Positions 1-8,395 are shown, counted from the stretch's first letter. The stretch is DNA of 47,786 nt from CAVHIG01 sp963636105 (GCA_963636105.1 CAVHIG010000006.1:1-47786), one strand, 5' to 3'. Program-made: numbers and translations. Notes: generated by a model not told the origin, from the letters alone.

Positions 1-1
1 C

Positions 2-1120
2 CTTATCCCCGCGCAAGCGGGGGTGATCCCGAAAACCCGCAAAGCCTGCAAACGCAAAGAAACTTATCCCCGCGCAAGCGGGGGTGATCCTGGATACCTG
101 AGACTCAGTATTCTATCCCTCAGCTTATCCCCGCGCAAGCGGGGGTGATCCTGAGTGGTTTAGAGATGAAAATAATCTTGATTACTTATCCCCGCGCAAG
201 CGGGGGTGATCCTACAAGGCCTATGCGGCGCAGGTTCTCTTTTACCTTATCCCCGCGCAAGCGGGGGTGATCCCCATGCACCCACGAGCACGGTCGGCTC
301 TGATGCCTTATCCCCGCGCAAGCGGGGGTGATCCTTGATAATAATAGGCCTATTATACCAAACACGGCTTATCCCCGCGCAAGCGGGGGTGATCCCCCGT
401 TTAAATCATCCTTCATCGAAAACAGACCCTTATCCCCGCGCAAGCGGGGGTGATCCCTCGAGATGCAACTTTTTTGACGGTATGGTATACTTATCCCCGC
501 GCAAGCGGGGGTGATCCTGTTTTTATGTCTCTTCCTGTTGAAGTCAGAGACTTATCCCCGCGCAAGCGGGGGTGATCCTGCAGCACTCCATCTTCAACAA
601 GCTCATAAGCGCTTATCCCCGCGCAAGCGGGGGTGATCCTAACACTCTTTTCATAATGCTGCTTCCAGCTAGCTTATCCCCGCGCAAGCGGGGGTGATCC
701 TGCTTGCTTGGTCCTTAAAGCCTTAATCCTCGACTTATCCCCGCGCAAGCGGGGGTGATCCCTTTCGCCACTGCCGGAAGCTGCTCGTAAAGCCCTTATC
801 CCCGCGCAAGCGGGGGTGATCCTACCAGACGCAGTATCAAAAGTACCTATCTGGTCTTATCCCCGCGCAAGCGGGGGTGATCCCTTAGTAACGAAAGTCA
901 AGGGAGGACAAAATGACTTATCCCCGCGCAAGCGGGGGTGATCCTATGGCTGTTTTAAATGTCATGTCTAATGGAAACTTATCCCCGCGCAAGCGGGGGT
1001 GATCCTTCTTTGCCTGTGCTACAGTCTGCTTGGATTCACTTATCCCCGCGCAAGCGGGGGTGATCCTCAGGTTGTGCAGACCTCAGGCGAGGTCGGTAAC
1101 TTATCCCCGCGCAAGCGGGG
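2..1120 (+). CRISPR. Type I-E-like CRISPR array, 19 repeats, leader-distal end
   Basis: Repeats start at 2, 63, 124 and so on to 1100, exactly 61 bases apart: a 28-base repeat and a 33-base spacer, 18 spacers complete. Each repeat holds the hairpin CCCCGC-GCAA-GCGGGG followed by GTGATCC. This layout is that of type I-E repeats, whose processed crRNAs carry an eight-base 5' handle. The 18 internal copies look identical; the last keeps only its first 21 bases (1100-1120). A decayed repeat marks the leader-distal end, so the array should be transcribed left to right with leader and cas genes left of the window. Base 1 is the tail of a further spacer. No cas gene is visible here, so the subtype rests on the repeat alone. 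The spacer at 884-916 contains GGGAGGACAAAATGA, which looks like a gene start with its ribosome binding site, as expected from phage or plasmid DNA. Confidence 0.97.
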
Positions 1121-1160
1121 TTTCTATCTAATGTGAGCTTTGACATAAGCTTTCAGCTAT

Positions 1161-1210
1161 CCTGCCGGTAGATTAAAAACGGATTTTTCACAATTTAATC
1201 TACCGGCAGG
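1161..1210. repeat. 17-bp perfect inverted repeat downstream of the CRISPR array
   Basis: The arms at 1161-1177 and 1194-1210 are perfectly complementary (left arm begins CCTGCCGGTAG) and enclose a 16-base loop. It begins 40 bases past the last decayed repeat. It could terminate the pre-crRNA, but no clean T-run follows; it could also be the remains of a small mobile repeat. The inverted repeat is certain, its role is not. Confidence 0.7.
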
Positions 1211-1250
1211 CCTGATTTTGTTCCTTTTTCGGATAGAGAAGCTGTGGTGC

Positions 1251-1443
1251 GCAAAAATGTATTTTTGTGCGGAGATTTTATAAAAGGTACATTTTTGCGA
1301 ATGCAAAAATGTATTTTCTACAGAAAAAGCCAGGCAGAATACATTTTTTTTAGAGAAAAGTTCGCCTTAAGACTAAAATCGAGCAAAATGGCTTCGCAAA
1401 AATGTATTTCACTCAAAAAAACAGCGCGAAAATACATTTTTGT
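1251..1443. repeat. Cluster of six alternating GCAAAAATGTA units
   Basis: GCAAAAATGTA occurs forward at 1251, 1303 and 1396, and inverted or nearly so at 1288, 1340 and 1433, so orientation alternates +,-,+,-,+,-. Units at 1288-1298 and 1303-1313 form a perfect 11-bp hairpin with a 4-base loop. Short ORFs across this stretch on both strands (for example 1244-1471 and 1318-1503) contain peptide echoes of the repeat and no recognisable domain, so I do not call them genes. The stretch 1211-1500 is otherwise featureless and AT-rich. It may be a regulator-binding cluster, a fold-back repeat family or decayed mobile DNA. Confidence 0.6.
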
Positions 1444-1513
1444 GGAATCAAGTCCCAATTTATATCGATAAGGGCCGAAAGATATCCTTTTGTTCAACCA
1501 CACCGATACTGGC

Positions 1514-1615
1514 GCTTGAACAGTAACCCGTTTAAAAGAAGTTTCAAATTATCTTTTGCATCTCGTCCGTATTCATCATGCTTGAACAGTAACCCGTTTG
1601 AAAGAAGTTTCAAAT
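1514..1615. repeat. Two 36-base direct repeats separated by 30 bases
   Basis: Copies lie at 1514-1549 and 1580-1615 and differ at one base (TTTAAAAG against TTTGAAAG). The 30-base interval 1550-1579 is unrelated. The repeat starts GCTTGAAC and ends GTTTCAAAT, so its ends are partly complementary. A 36-base repeat with 30-base spacing and complementary ends is the geometry of type II CRISPR repeats, but only two copies exist and no cas9 or cas1 is nearby. A duplicated regulatory element is the plainer alternative. Confidence 0.6.
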
Positions 1616-1632
1616 AGAAATGCACTATGTTG

Positions 1633-1661
1633 TTGTAAAGAGAAGCACAATAGCATACAAT
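1633..1661 (+). promoter_or_regulatory. Likely sigma-A promoter of the leader peptide-cupin unit
   Basis: TTGTAA at 1633-1638 and TACAAT at 1656-1661 are separated by 17 bases. Transcription would start near 1668, only a few bases before the AGGAGGTGA at 1672-1680. Confidence 0.55.
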
Positions 1662-1688
1662 ATAGTTGCACAGGAGGTGATTGCAATC

Positions 1689-1742
1689 GTGCCAGTCGGG
1701 ACAATCGTGCCGATCGTGATATATAATATTTTTTGGAGGTAA
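1689..1742 (+). CDS. Possible 17-residue leader peptide upstream of the cupin gene
   Basis: A near-perfect Shine-Dalgarno sequence, AGGAGGTGA (1672-1680), lies eight bases before a GTG that opens an 18-codon frame reading MPVGTIVPIVIYNIFWR and stopping at 1740-1742. The stop lies just after the GGAGG of the cupin gene, whose ATG follows at 1749, so the two could be translationally coupled. The peptide is hydrophobic and resembles no family I know. The frame is partly built from the repeated words ATCGTGCC and GATCGTG, so its composition may be accidental. Support rests on the ribosome binding site, the promoter and the tight spacing. Confidence 0.4.
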   Translation: MPVGTIVPIVIYNIFWR

Positions 1743-1748
1743 TGCAAT

Positions 1749-2180
1749 ATGAAATTTGAAAATAAGGATGCTTTTATGCAGCATAACATGTTTGGAATGG
1801 GCGAGGCAAATACGGCATATGCCCAGTATTTTATCGGCGATTCATTCTTGAATCCATTGACAGATCCTGAAAAAGGACTTTTTGCTGCCAATGTGACATT
1901 TGAACCGGGATGTCGCAATAATTGGCATATACATCATGCAAAAAGCGGAGGCGGGCAGCTGCTTATCTGTACTGCCGGAGAAGGCTGGTATCAGGAAGAA
2001 GGTCAGCCGGCTGTCAGCCTGCATGAAGGAAGCGTTGTAATGATTCCGGCCAATGTAAAGCACTGGCATGGAGCGAAAAAGGACAGCTGGTTTTCACACA
2101 TCGCTGTAGAAGTGCCCGGCGAGGCTTGTACCAATGAATGGTGTGAACCGGTACTTGACGAGGAATACAGCCAATTATAA
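1749..2180 (+). CDS. Cupin-domain protein, 143 aa
   Basis: A small single-domain cupin of unknown substrate. The first cupin motif is visible as WHIHHAKSGGGQLLICTAGE, with His residues placed to bind a metal, and the second as PANVKHWHGA, preceded by a short inter-motif stretch. GWYQEEGQPAVSLHEG fills the middle of the barrel. Proteins of this size and pattern are usually annotated as cupin proteins and often sit beside oxidoreductases or carboxymuconolactone decarboxylases; no such partner is seen here. The ATG at 1749 follows TTTTGGAGGTAATGCAAT, a strong ribosome binding site. The gene stands alone between a repeat-rich stretch and a sensor kinase with its own promoter. The fold assignment is firm; the role is unknown. 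Confidence 0.9.
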   Translation: MKFENKDAFMQHNMFGMGEANTAYAQYFIGDSFLNPLTDPEKGLFAANVTFEPGCRNNWHIHHAKSGGGQLLICTAGEGWYQEEGQPAVSLHEGSVVMIPANVKHWHGAKKDSWFSHIAVEVPGEACTNEWCEPVLDEEYSQL

Positions 2181-2271
2181 ATATAAAAATACGGATGCAG
2201 CGACTGAGCCAGAGAGCGACTGCGCCCGGGTTTGAAGAGGCCGGACATCGCGGGATTTTTCTAAAAATCGG

Positions 2272-2300
2272 TTGAAAATTCGCAAAAAATCCAATACAAT
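2272..2300 (+). promoter_or_regulatory. Sigma-A promoter of the hybrid sensor kinase
   Basis: TTGAAA (2272-2277), a 17-base spacer and TACAAT (2295-2300), about 50 bases before the kinase start. Nothing else is recognised in 2181-2329. Confidence 0.7.
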
Positions 2301-2350
2301 AATAACGTATATACTTATCTAAAGTAGTTGTGTTGATGGGAGAGAAGCTT

Positions 2351-5300
2351 ATGTTGAACCATATCGATTTGATGGCGGCATTGACCGCAGACTACCTCAA
2401 TGTGTATGTGATATACCCTAAAAAAGATGTTGCCGAAATCATAAAGCTTAAGGGATATGTGGCGCATGGAATAAACGACCCAACTCAGAGCATTCAATAT
2501 TCTAAGCTTATAAGCTCATATACCGAGGGACGTGTACATCCGGAGGACAGAGAATTCCTTTTAGAGGCTCTTTTGCCTGAGGTGCTGCTTGAGAGCTTTG
2601 CGGGCGAGCGTGTGCAACTCGAATATAACTACAGAGTCATAGAAGAAGACGGTAGCATTCACCAGTATTCCGCGCGTTATAGCCGCATTTCAGAGCCTGA
2701 AGAGGAACTGCGCCTTGTAGCGGCCTTTCGTAATACAGACTTTATAGCCGATATCGGCAGGGAAAAGCATGCCGAAGGAATTCGCAGCGCATATGACGCG
2801 CTCTCCGCCATTTTCTTTTCCATGCACCGCGTAAATATTCAGGAAAACACCTTTAGTGTGATCAAGACTACGCCGAGCATAGATAATCTCGTCATACCCG
2901 GCTCTGATAATTACGACATAAACGCGGAGCGCGTCATCCGCGGCCTTTCCCTGAAATGGAGCATTGATGATGCATTGAGCTTTATAGACAGAACTACGCT
3001 CCCCGCTCGTATGGAAGGAAAGCGCCACATCTATACTGAGTTTTTATCATATTCCTCTGAGCTTTGCCGGATTCACTTCTTCCGCGCGGGCGATGACGAA
3101 AAAGGCAATCTTTGCCATGTCATTTTCGCCGTAGAAAAGATGGAGGACATGAAGCGCAACGCAGTCATAAATGCCCTTGCGCGCGATTTCAATAATGTAT
3201 TTCTGATAGACCTTGAAAACGGCTTTTCGCGCATGCTCAAAATGACGTCCAACGTGAATATGGACATCTACGAAAAGCACAATCAAAAATTCATATACGA
3301 GCGGATTTGTAATTACTTTATCGCTGAATTGGTTCATCCTGAGGATCGTGAAGTTTTCAGGAAAAAGATCTCACTTAGCCACCTGCGAGAGCACTTCCTC
3401 GACAACGAAGTACTCACCGGCAGTTTCCGCACACAGAAGGATGGCATAGAGCATCATTTCCGCTACACCTACTACAGACTCGAAAACCTCAATTCAGTCG
3501 TGGCGGGCTTTAGAAATATAGACGACATCATCGCCAAGCTTGAGGCTGAAAAGGAACGCCAGCGCGAGATAGAGCTCACGCGGCAAAGGGAGCGCGACGA
3601 GCAGCTCGAAATATTCAACACGCTTTCCAAAAATTACCAGAACGTATATCTCGTCGACATGGACAGCGAGAAGATAAGGGCCTTGAAGCTCGGAGCGGAA
3701 TACGAGGAAATCCTAAAAACGGGCGGAGCACTTGAATTTCCGCTGGATGACTTTCGAAAATACTGGATTGACAATGTGGTATATCTGGATGACAGAGAGG
3801 AAGTCAGAAAGGCATTTGAGACGAAAAATGTCGAAAATATTCTGGACACGCAGGGAGAGATGTCGGGATATAATCGCAGCCTAATCAATGGTGAGCTTCA
3901 TCACTTCCAATACTTTATGAGCAGAGTAAATCTTCCCGGTCTGAAGGCCATACTCGCTTATCAAAATGTCGACAAGATCGTCGAGGAGCATCATGCTCAG
4001 GAAAAGAGGGAGCGGGAGCTGGAGGAAGCGCGCCTCAAGGAGTTGAGAAAGCATGCCGAGGTCGTCGCGTCTCTGTCCACGATGTATTCCACTATCTTCA
4101 ACGCGGAGCTCATCACGCATCGTTATGAGGTTTTGACAAGCGTCCCTCTTATGAAAAAAGTTGCAGGGACAGTCGGGGATTTTGACGAAATAAAGGAAAA
4201 TATCATTTCTGCCTTTATAGCTCCCGAAATGCATGATGATATGCGAGAATTTCTCAATCTGGATACTTTGCAGGAGAGGCTTAAGAACGTTAGCACAGTA
4301 TCGACGGAATATAAGAGCCCGGAAAATGACTGGTTTGAGGGGCGCTTTATCGTAAAGAGTAGGGGCGGAAACGGCGAGGTTTGCGAGGTTCTCTATGTCG
4401 GCCGCAATATCACGGATGAGAAGATGAGGGAGTTTGAGCAGCAGGAACGGCTGAGCAATGCTTTGGCGGCGGCGCAGCAGGCAAATCGCGCGAAGACCAC
4501 CTTCTTAAACAGCATGTCGCACGATATCCGTACGCCTATGAATGCCATCATTGGCTTTACGGCACTGGCGCAGGCGCATATGGATGATCACGAGCAGGTG
4601 CAGGAGTATTTGGCAAAGATCAGCACTTCCAGCAGCCATTTGCTGAATCTCATAAATGATATTCTCGATATGAGCCGTATTGAAAGCGGTACGGTAAAGC
4701 TGGACGAAAGACCGATACACATTCCGGATTTGATGCATGATATGCGCACCATGGTGCACGGCCTCGCGGTCGAAAAAAAGCAAAATCTCTATATAGATAC
4801 CCAGGATGTGATCCACGAGGATATAATTACCGACAGATTGCGCCTGAATCAGGTGATGATAAATATAATAGGAAATGCTATCAAATATACGCCGGCCGGC
4901 GGGGATATCTTTATCCGACTTTTGGAAAAGCCGGCTACAAGAGCAAATTACGCTACATACGAATTTTCGGTAAGAGATACCGGCATGGGCATGTCCGCGG
5001 AATTCCTCGAGCACATATTTGAAACCTTCACACGTGAGCGCAATTCGACTGTAAGCGGCGTCCAGGGGACAGGCCTTGGCATGGCCATCACAAAGAATAT
5101 CATCGATATGATGGGCGGAGATATCAAGGTAGAGAGCGAAGAAGGAAAGGGCTCGCTCTTCACTGTCACCTTGGAAGTGCGTCTTGCGGGAGAGGCTGTA
5201 AATAAAGAGCCTATACCGGAGCTTTTGGGAGCCAGGGTCTTGATAGTGGACGACGATTTGAATACATGCAGAAGTGTCAGCAGAATGCTGCGTGATATCA

Positions 5301-6022
5301 ATATGCGGCCGGATTGGACCGCGTCGGGCAGAGAGGCGATCCTCCGCGTGCAGGATGCGGTAGAATCAAAGGACGAGTATAAGGTCTACATCATCGACTA
5401 CCTGATGCCAGATATGAACGGCATAGAGACTGTTCGACGGATTCGCAGGCACATAAAAGAGGATGTACCTATCATTGTGCTCACCGCTTACGATTGGATG
5501 GACTTTGAGCAGGAGGCGAAAGAAGCGGGCGTCACAGCCTTTGTACCAAAGCCACTCTTTATGTCAGAGCTCTTGATGGCATTGTCACAAAAGGATAATA
5601 AGGAAAGCAGCAAGCAGGCTGAAGCAAGGCACTACGATTACAAGGGCAGACACGTTCTTCTTGTGGAAGACAACGATTTGAATCGTGAAATAGCCGCCGC
5701 GATACTTGAGAATGCGGGCATGAAGGTAGACTTTGCGGTAGACGGGGCACAGGCCGTAGACATAATGTATGAGACAGACGAGGACAAATATGATCTCATA
5801 TTCATGGATATTCAGATGCCAAAGATGGACGGATATACCGCAACGCACGAAATACGCACCTTCTCAAACAATAAAAAGGCAAATATCCCTATCGTCGCTA
5901 TGACTGCAAATGCCTTTGAAGAGGACAAAATAAAATCCTTTGAGGCCGGCATGAACGGTCATATCGTAAAGCCGATAAATATGGAAGAGATAGCGAAGGT
6001 TCTCGACGACATATTCGTATAG
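2351..6022 (+). CDS. Hybrid sensor histidine kinase with two receiver domains, 1223 aa
   Basis: A large signalling kinase. The N-terminal 690 residues hold five related sensor units of about 130-150 residues, PAS-like in size, starting near residues 5, 150, 274, 423 and 572 and marked by echoes such as YLNVYVI, NNVFLID and QNVYLVD. A short charged helix leads into the HisKA domain, SMSHDIRTPMNA, with phospho-acceptor His724. The ATPase domain has an N box (INIIGNAIKYT), DTGMGMS and GTGLGMAI. Two receivers follow, with acceptor Asp1016 (YLMPDMNG) and Asp1153 (IQMPKMDG). No transmembrane segment or signal peptide is apparent, so it should be cytoplasmic. An in-frame GTG exists at 2330, but the ATG at 2351 has GGGAGAG six bases upstream and is preferred. 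No output protein or DNA-binding partner is adjacent. Confidence 0.93.
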   Translation: MLNHIDLMAALTADYLNVYVIYPKKDVAEIIKLKGYVAHGINDPTQSIQYSKLISSYTEGRVHPEDREFLLEALLPEVLLESFAGERVQLEYNYRVIEEDGSIHQYSARYSRISEPEEELRLVAAFRNTDFIADIGREKHAEGIRSAYDALSAIFFSMHRVNIQENTFSVIKTTPSIDNLVIPGSDNYDINAERVIRGLSLKWSIDDALSFIDRTTLPARMEGKRHIYTEFLSYSSELCRIHFFRAGDDEKGNLCHVIFAVEKMEDMKRNAVINALARDFNNVFLIDLENGFSRMLKMTSNVNMDIYEKHNQKFIYERICNYFIAELVHPEDREVFRKKISLSHLREHFLDNEVLTGSFRTQKDGIEHHFRYTYYRLENLNSVVAGFRNIDDIIAKLEAEKERQREIELTRQRERDEQLEIFNTLSKNYQNVYLVDMDSEKIRALKLGAEYEEILKTGGALEFPLDDFRKYWIDNVVYLDDREEVRKAFETKNVENILDTQGEMSGYNRSLINGELHHFQYFMSRVNLPGLKAILAYQNVDKIVEEHHAQEKRERELEEARLKELRKHAEVVASLSTMYSTIFNAELITHRYEVLTSVPLMKKVAGTVGDFDEIKENIISAFIAPEMHDDMREFLNLDTLQERLKNVSTVSTEYKSPENDWFEGRFIVKSRGGNGEVCEVLYVGRNITDEKMREFEQQERLSNALAAAQQANRAKTTFLNSMSHDIRTPMNAIIGFTALAQAHMDDHEQVQEYLAKISTSSSHLLNLINDILDMSRIESGTVKLDERPIHIPDLMHDMRTMVHGLAVEKKQNLYIDTQDVIHEDIITDRLRLNQVMINIIGNAIKYTPAGGDIFIRLLEKPATRANYATYEFSVRDTGMGMSAEFLEHIFETFTRERNSTVSGVQGTGLGMAITKNIIDMMGGDIKVESEEGKGSLFTVTLEVRLAGEAVNKEPIPELLGARVLIVDDDLNTCRSVSRMLRDINMRPDWTASGREAILRVQDAVESKDEYKVYIIDYLMPDMNGIETVRRIRRHIKEDVPIIVLTAYDWMDFEQEAKEAGVTAFVPKPLFMSELLMALSQKDNKESSKQAEARHYDYKGRHVLLVEDNDLNREIAAAILENAGMKVDFAVDGAQAVDIMYETDEDKYDLIFMDIQMPKMDGYTATHEIRTFSNNKKANIPIVAMTANAFEEDKIKSFEAGMNGHIVKPINMEEIAKVLDDIFV

Positions 6023-6067
6023 CTTGAATCAATATAGCGACTGCTAAAGTACATTCGCGCAAAAAAG

Positions 6068-6120
6068 GACAATCGCGAAAAGTGACAATCAAAGTGACAA
6101 TCGTAGAAAAGTGACAATCG
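6068..6120. repeat. Four spaced copies of GACAATC upstream of dxr
   Basis: GACAATC starts at 6068, 6084, 6096 and 6113, three of the copies extended as GTGACAATC and three followed by G. A GGACAAC follows at 6127. The gap 6023-6141 between the kinase and dxr holds no convincing promoter or terminator. The ten-base word GACAATCGTG at 6113 also occurs at 1700, in the cupin leader. It could be an operator array or a slippage product. Confidence 0.5.
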
Positions 6121-6141
6121 TGAAAAAAGGACAACAAAAAG

Positions 6142-7329
6142 ATGAAAAAAATAGCAATACTTGGAAGCACCGGGTCCATAGGTACTCAGGCACTGGACAT
6201 AGTAGACAGACATCCTGATAAGTACAAGGTCACGGTACTTTCCTGCGCAAAGAGAATAGAGCGGCTTGAAGAGCAAATAAAAAAATACGCGCCGCAGCTT
6301 GTCTGTGTGAGCGAGGAGAGCGACGCACTGCGGATAGCAAGGCAGTTTCCGCATATAGAGGTCGTGTGGGGAGAAAAAGGACTTATTACGGCGGCTGAGT
6401 CGGAATGCGACCTGCTTTTGAATTCGCTCATGGGCATGAGGGGACTTGCACCGACATATTATGCCCTAAAGAAGGGCAGAGACATAGCCTTTGCAAACAA
6501 GGAGACTCTTGTCGCCGGCGGCAGGCTCATCACAGACACGATAAAGGCTTTTGGCTGCGGAAACGGCGCTGTTTCTGCGAAGAGGCCGAGGCTCCTTCCT
6601 GTAGACAGCGAGCACAGCGCTATTTTCCAATGCCTTCAGGGAAATGAAGGAAAGCCTGTAAAAAGAATACTTCTCACGGCTTCCGGCGGGCCTTTTAGAG
6701 GATACAGCAAGGAGCAGCTTGAGGAGGTCACACTTGAGCAGGCGCTCCGCCATCCAAACTGGAGCATGGGAGCAAAGATTACGATAGATTCCGCGACAAT
6801 GATGAATAAGGGGCTTGAGGTCATTGAGGCGAGATGGCTTTTTGATATAGACGCTGAAAAGATAGAGATACATGTGCATCCGCAATCGGTGGTGCATTCT
6901 ATGGTAGAATTTGAAGATACTTCCATAATCGCGCAGCTTGGAATGCCTGATATGCGCGTCCCTATAAGCTATGCCTTTGCTTATCCGGAGAGGGAGGACA
7001 ATCACGATCTGCCATCGCTCGATTTCTTTGCAAAGGCGGCTACTCTCACATTTGAAAAGCCGGATATGGAGGTATTTCGGACTATAAAGATTGCATATGA
7101 CGCTCTCAAGGCGGGCGGCAGTGCGACGGTGGCTATGAATGCCGCAAACGAGGTGCTTGTGCAGATGTTCCTGGATAGAAAGATCCGCTTTGTGGAAATT
7201 CAGGAATATATTGAGAGAATTTTGCAGGAGCATCAGCTTGTGCATGAGCTCAGCTTAGAGGATATACTCGCAATCGACAGGGAAGTAAGAGAGAAAACGA
7301 AGGAGATAGTGGGAAAAAATACCGACTGA
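6142..7329 (+). CDS. dxr: 1-deoxy-D-xylulose 5-phosphate reductoisomerase, 395 aa
   Basis: Converts DXP to MEP with NADPH, the committed step of the MEP isoprenoid pathway. The N-terminal dinucleotide fold starts at once with ILGSTGSIGTQAL. NKETLVAGG, LPVDSEHSAIFQCL and the substrate-site stretch SMGAKITIDSATMMNKGLEV are all present. Residues about 139-150 form an extra loop of roughly ten residues between VAGGRL and LLPVDSEH compared with the E. coli enzyme as I recall it. This loop carries one copy of the window's 11-mer (6557-6567). AAGGA lies 11 bases before the ATG. It is followed by rseP (46-base gap) and then ispG, another MEP-pathway gene, suggesting a shared operon. Confidence 0.96.
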   Translation: MKKIAILGSTGSIGTQALDIVDRHPDKYKVTVLSCAKRIERLEEQIKKYAPQLVCVSEESDALRIARQFPHIEVVWGEKGLITAAESECDLLLNSLMGMRGLAPTYYALKKGRDIAFANKETLVAGGRLITDTIKAFGCGNGAVSAKRPRLLPVDSEHSAIFQCLQGNEGKPVKRILLTASGGPFRGYSKEQLEEVTLEQALRHPNWSMGAKITIDSATMMNKGLEVIEARWLFDIDAEKIEIHVHPQSVVHSMVEFEDTSIIAQLGMPDMRVPISYAFAYPEREDNHDLPSLDFFAKAATLTFEKPDMEVFRTIKIAYDALKAGGSATVAMNAANEVLVQMFLDRKIRFVEIQEYIERILQEHQLVHELSLEDILAIDREVREKTKEIVGKNTD

Positions 7330-7375
7330 AGGAGGTTCTGCCCACTAGTCACTAAACAAAAGGGGGAATTAGAAA

Positions 7376-8395
7376 ATGAGAATGATAATCTACACTGTAA
7401 TCATAGTGTGCTTGCTGATATTTGTCCATGAATTTGGGCATTTTATCGCGGCCAAGCTACTCGGGGTCAAGGTAAACCAATTTGCGCTGGGCATGGGTCC
7501 GGCTTTTTGGAAGCGCCAGTGGGGCGAGACAGAGTATTCACTCAGAATCTTTCCGATAGGCGGCTTTTGCGCGATGGAAGGCGAAGATGAGGATTCGGAT
7601 GATGAGCGCTCCTTCAATAAAAAGCCGGCCTGGGCAAAGGCCATCATATTGGTGGCGGGCGTGGCGATGAATGTCCTGCTTGCACTCGTGATAATGACAA
7701 GCCTCATGCTATATATGGGTTCTGCTTCTACCACGGTAGGCAGTGTCACCGAAGGCAGCCCTGCGGAAATTGCGGGGATGCAGGCGGGCGATGAGCTTCT
7801 CTACATCGACGATACGAAAATCGAGGAGTGGGCAGACGTTTCAGAGGCCATATCAAAGGCAGAAGACGGCGAGGTGACGATTCAGGTAAAGCGTGGCGCT
7901 GATACCGTGCTCATGACCTCCGCACTGACGCAAAGCGAGGACGGACGGAGCATAATCGGCGTTACCTGCAAAATAAGGCACAACCTTTTCACAGCCATCG
8001 GTCAGGGCGCGCAAAGCTCGGTATACATGGTAAAATCTCTGTACCAAATAGTGATACAGCTCTTTACGGGTGGCGTGTCGGTCTCAGAGCTTTCGGGACC
8101 TGTGGGCATAGCCTATATGGTAGATGCTACGGCTGATATGGGCTTTGCTTATCTCTTCTATTTTGTGGCATTTTTCAGCATGAACCTCGCTGTGATGAAT
8201 CTTTTGCCGCTTCCGGCGCTTGACGGTGGCAGGCTGCTTTTCCTCGTAGTGCGGCTCATTACAAGGGGAAGGTTCTCAGACGAAATCGAAGCAAAGATAA
8301 ATTTCATCGGTATTATGCTGCTCTTTGCGCTCATGATTTATGTGACATGGCAGGATATAGGGAGATTTATACTTGGGGATTTTAAAATAGGATAA
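7376..8395 (+). CDS. rseP: RIP site-2 metalloprotease RseP/RasP family, 339 aa
   Basis: Membrane-embedded zinc protease that cuts substrates within the bilayer, typically anti-sigma factors or leftover signal peptides. The zinc motif HEFGH is at residues 18-22 inside the first membrane segment, and the second active-site motif, NLLPLPALDGG with Asp283, is near the C-terminus. A single PDZ domain occupies roughly residues 115-200 (GSPAEIAGMQAGDELLYID). Length is usual for Gram-positive members, which have one PDZ domain, not two. AAAGGGGGAA precedes the ATG. The position between dxr and ispG is a common clostridial arrangement. The actual substrate cannot be read from the sequence. The 110-base gap to ispG contains nothing I can name. 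Confidence 0.95.
   Translation: MRMIIYTVIIVCLLIFVHEFGHFIAAKLLGVKVNQFALGMGPAFWKRQWGETEYSLRIFPIGGFCAMEGEDEDSDDERSFNKKPAWAKAIILVAGVAMNVLLALVIMTSLMLYMGSASTTVGSVTEGSPAEIAGMQAGDELLYIDDTKIEEWADVSEAISKAEDGEVTIQVKRGADTVLMTSALTQSEDGRSIIGVTCKIRHNLFTAIGQGAQSSVYMVKSLYQIVIQLFTGGVSVSELSGPVGIAYMVDATADMGFAYLFYFVAFFSMNLAVMNLLPLPALDGGRLLFLVVRLITRGRFSDEIEAKINFIGIMLLFALMIYVTWQDIGRFILGDFKIG

Noticed and set aside
335..367. Spacer containing the palindrome AATAGGCCTATT
   Set aside because: Most likely chance or a phage operator; nothing else supports a function.
1244..1617. Short overlapping ORFs on both strands (1244-1471, 1318-1503, 1402-1617)
   Set aside because: Their peptides mirror the DNA repeats, they have no good ribosome binding site and no recognisable domain.
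2181..2329. Possible terminator between the cupin and kinase genes
   Set aside because: Only short imperfect stems (for example GATTTTT-CT-AAAAATC) without a GC-rich arm; not convincing.
6466..7245. 259-codon minus-strand ORF inside dxr
   Set aside because: Shadow of dxr, with no ribosome binding site or domain.
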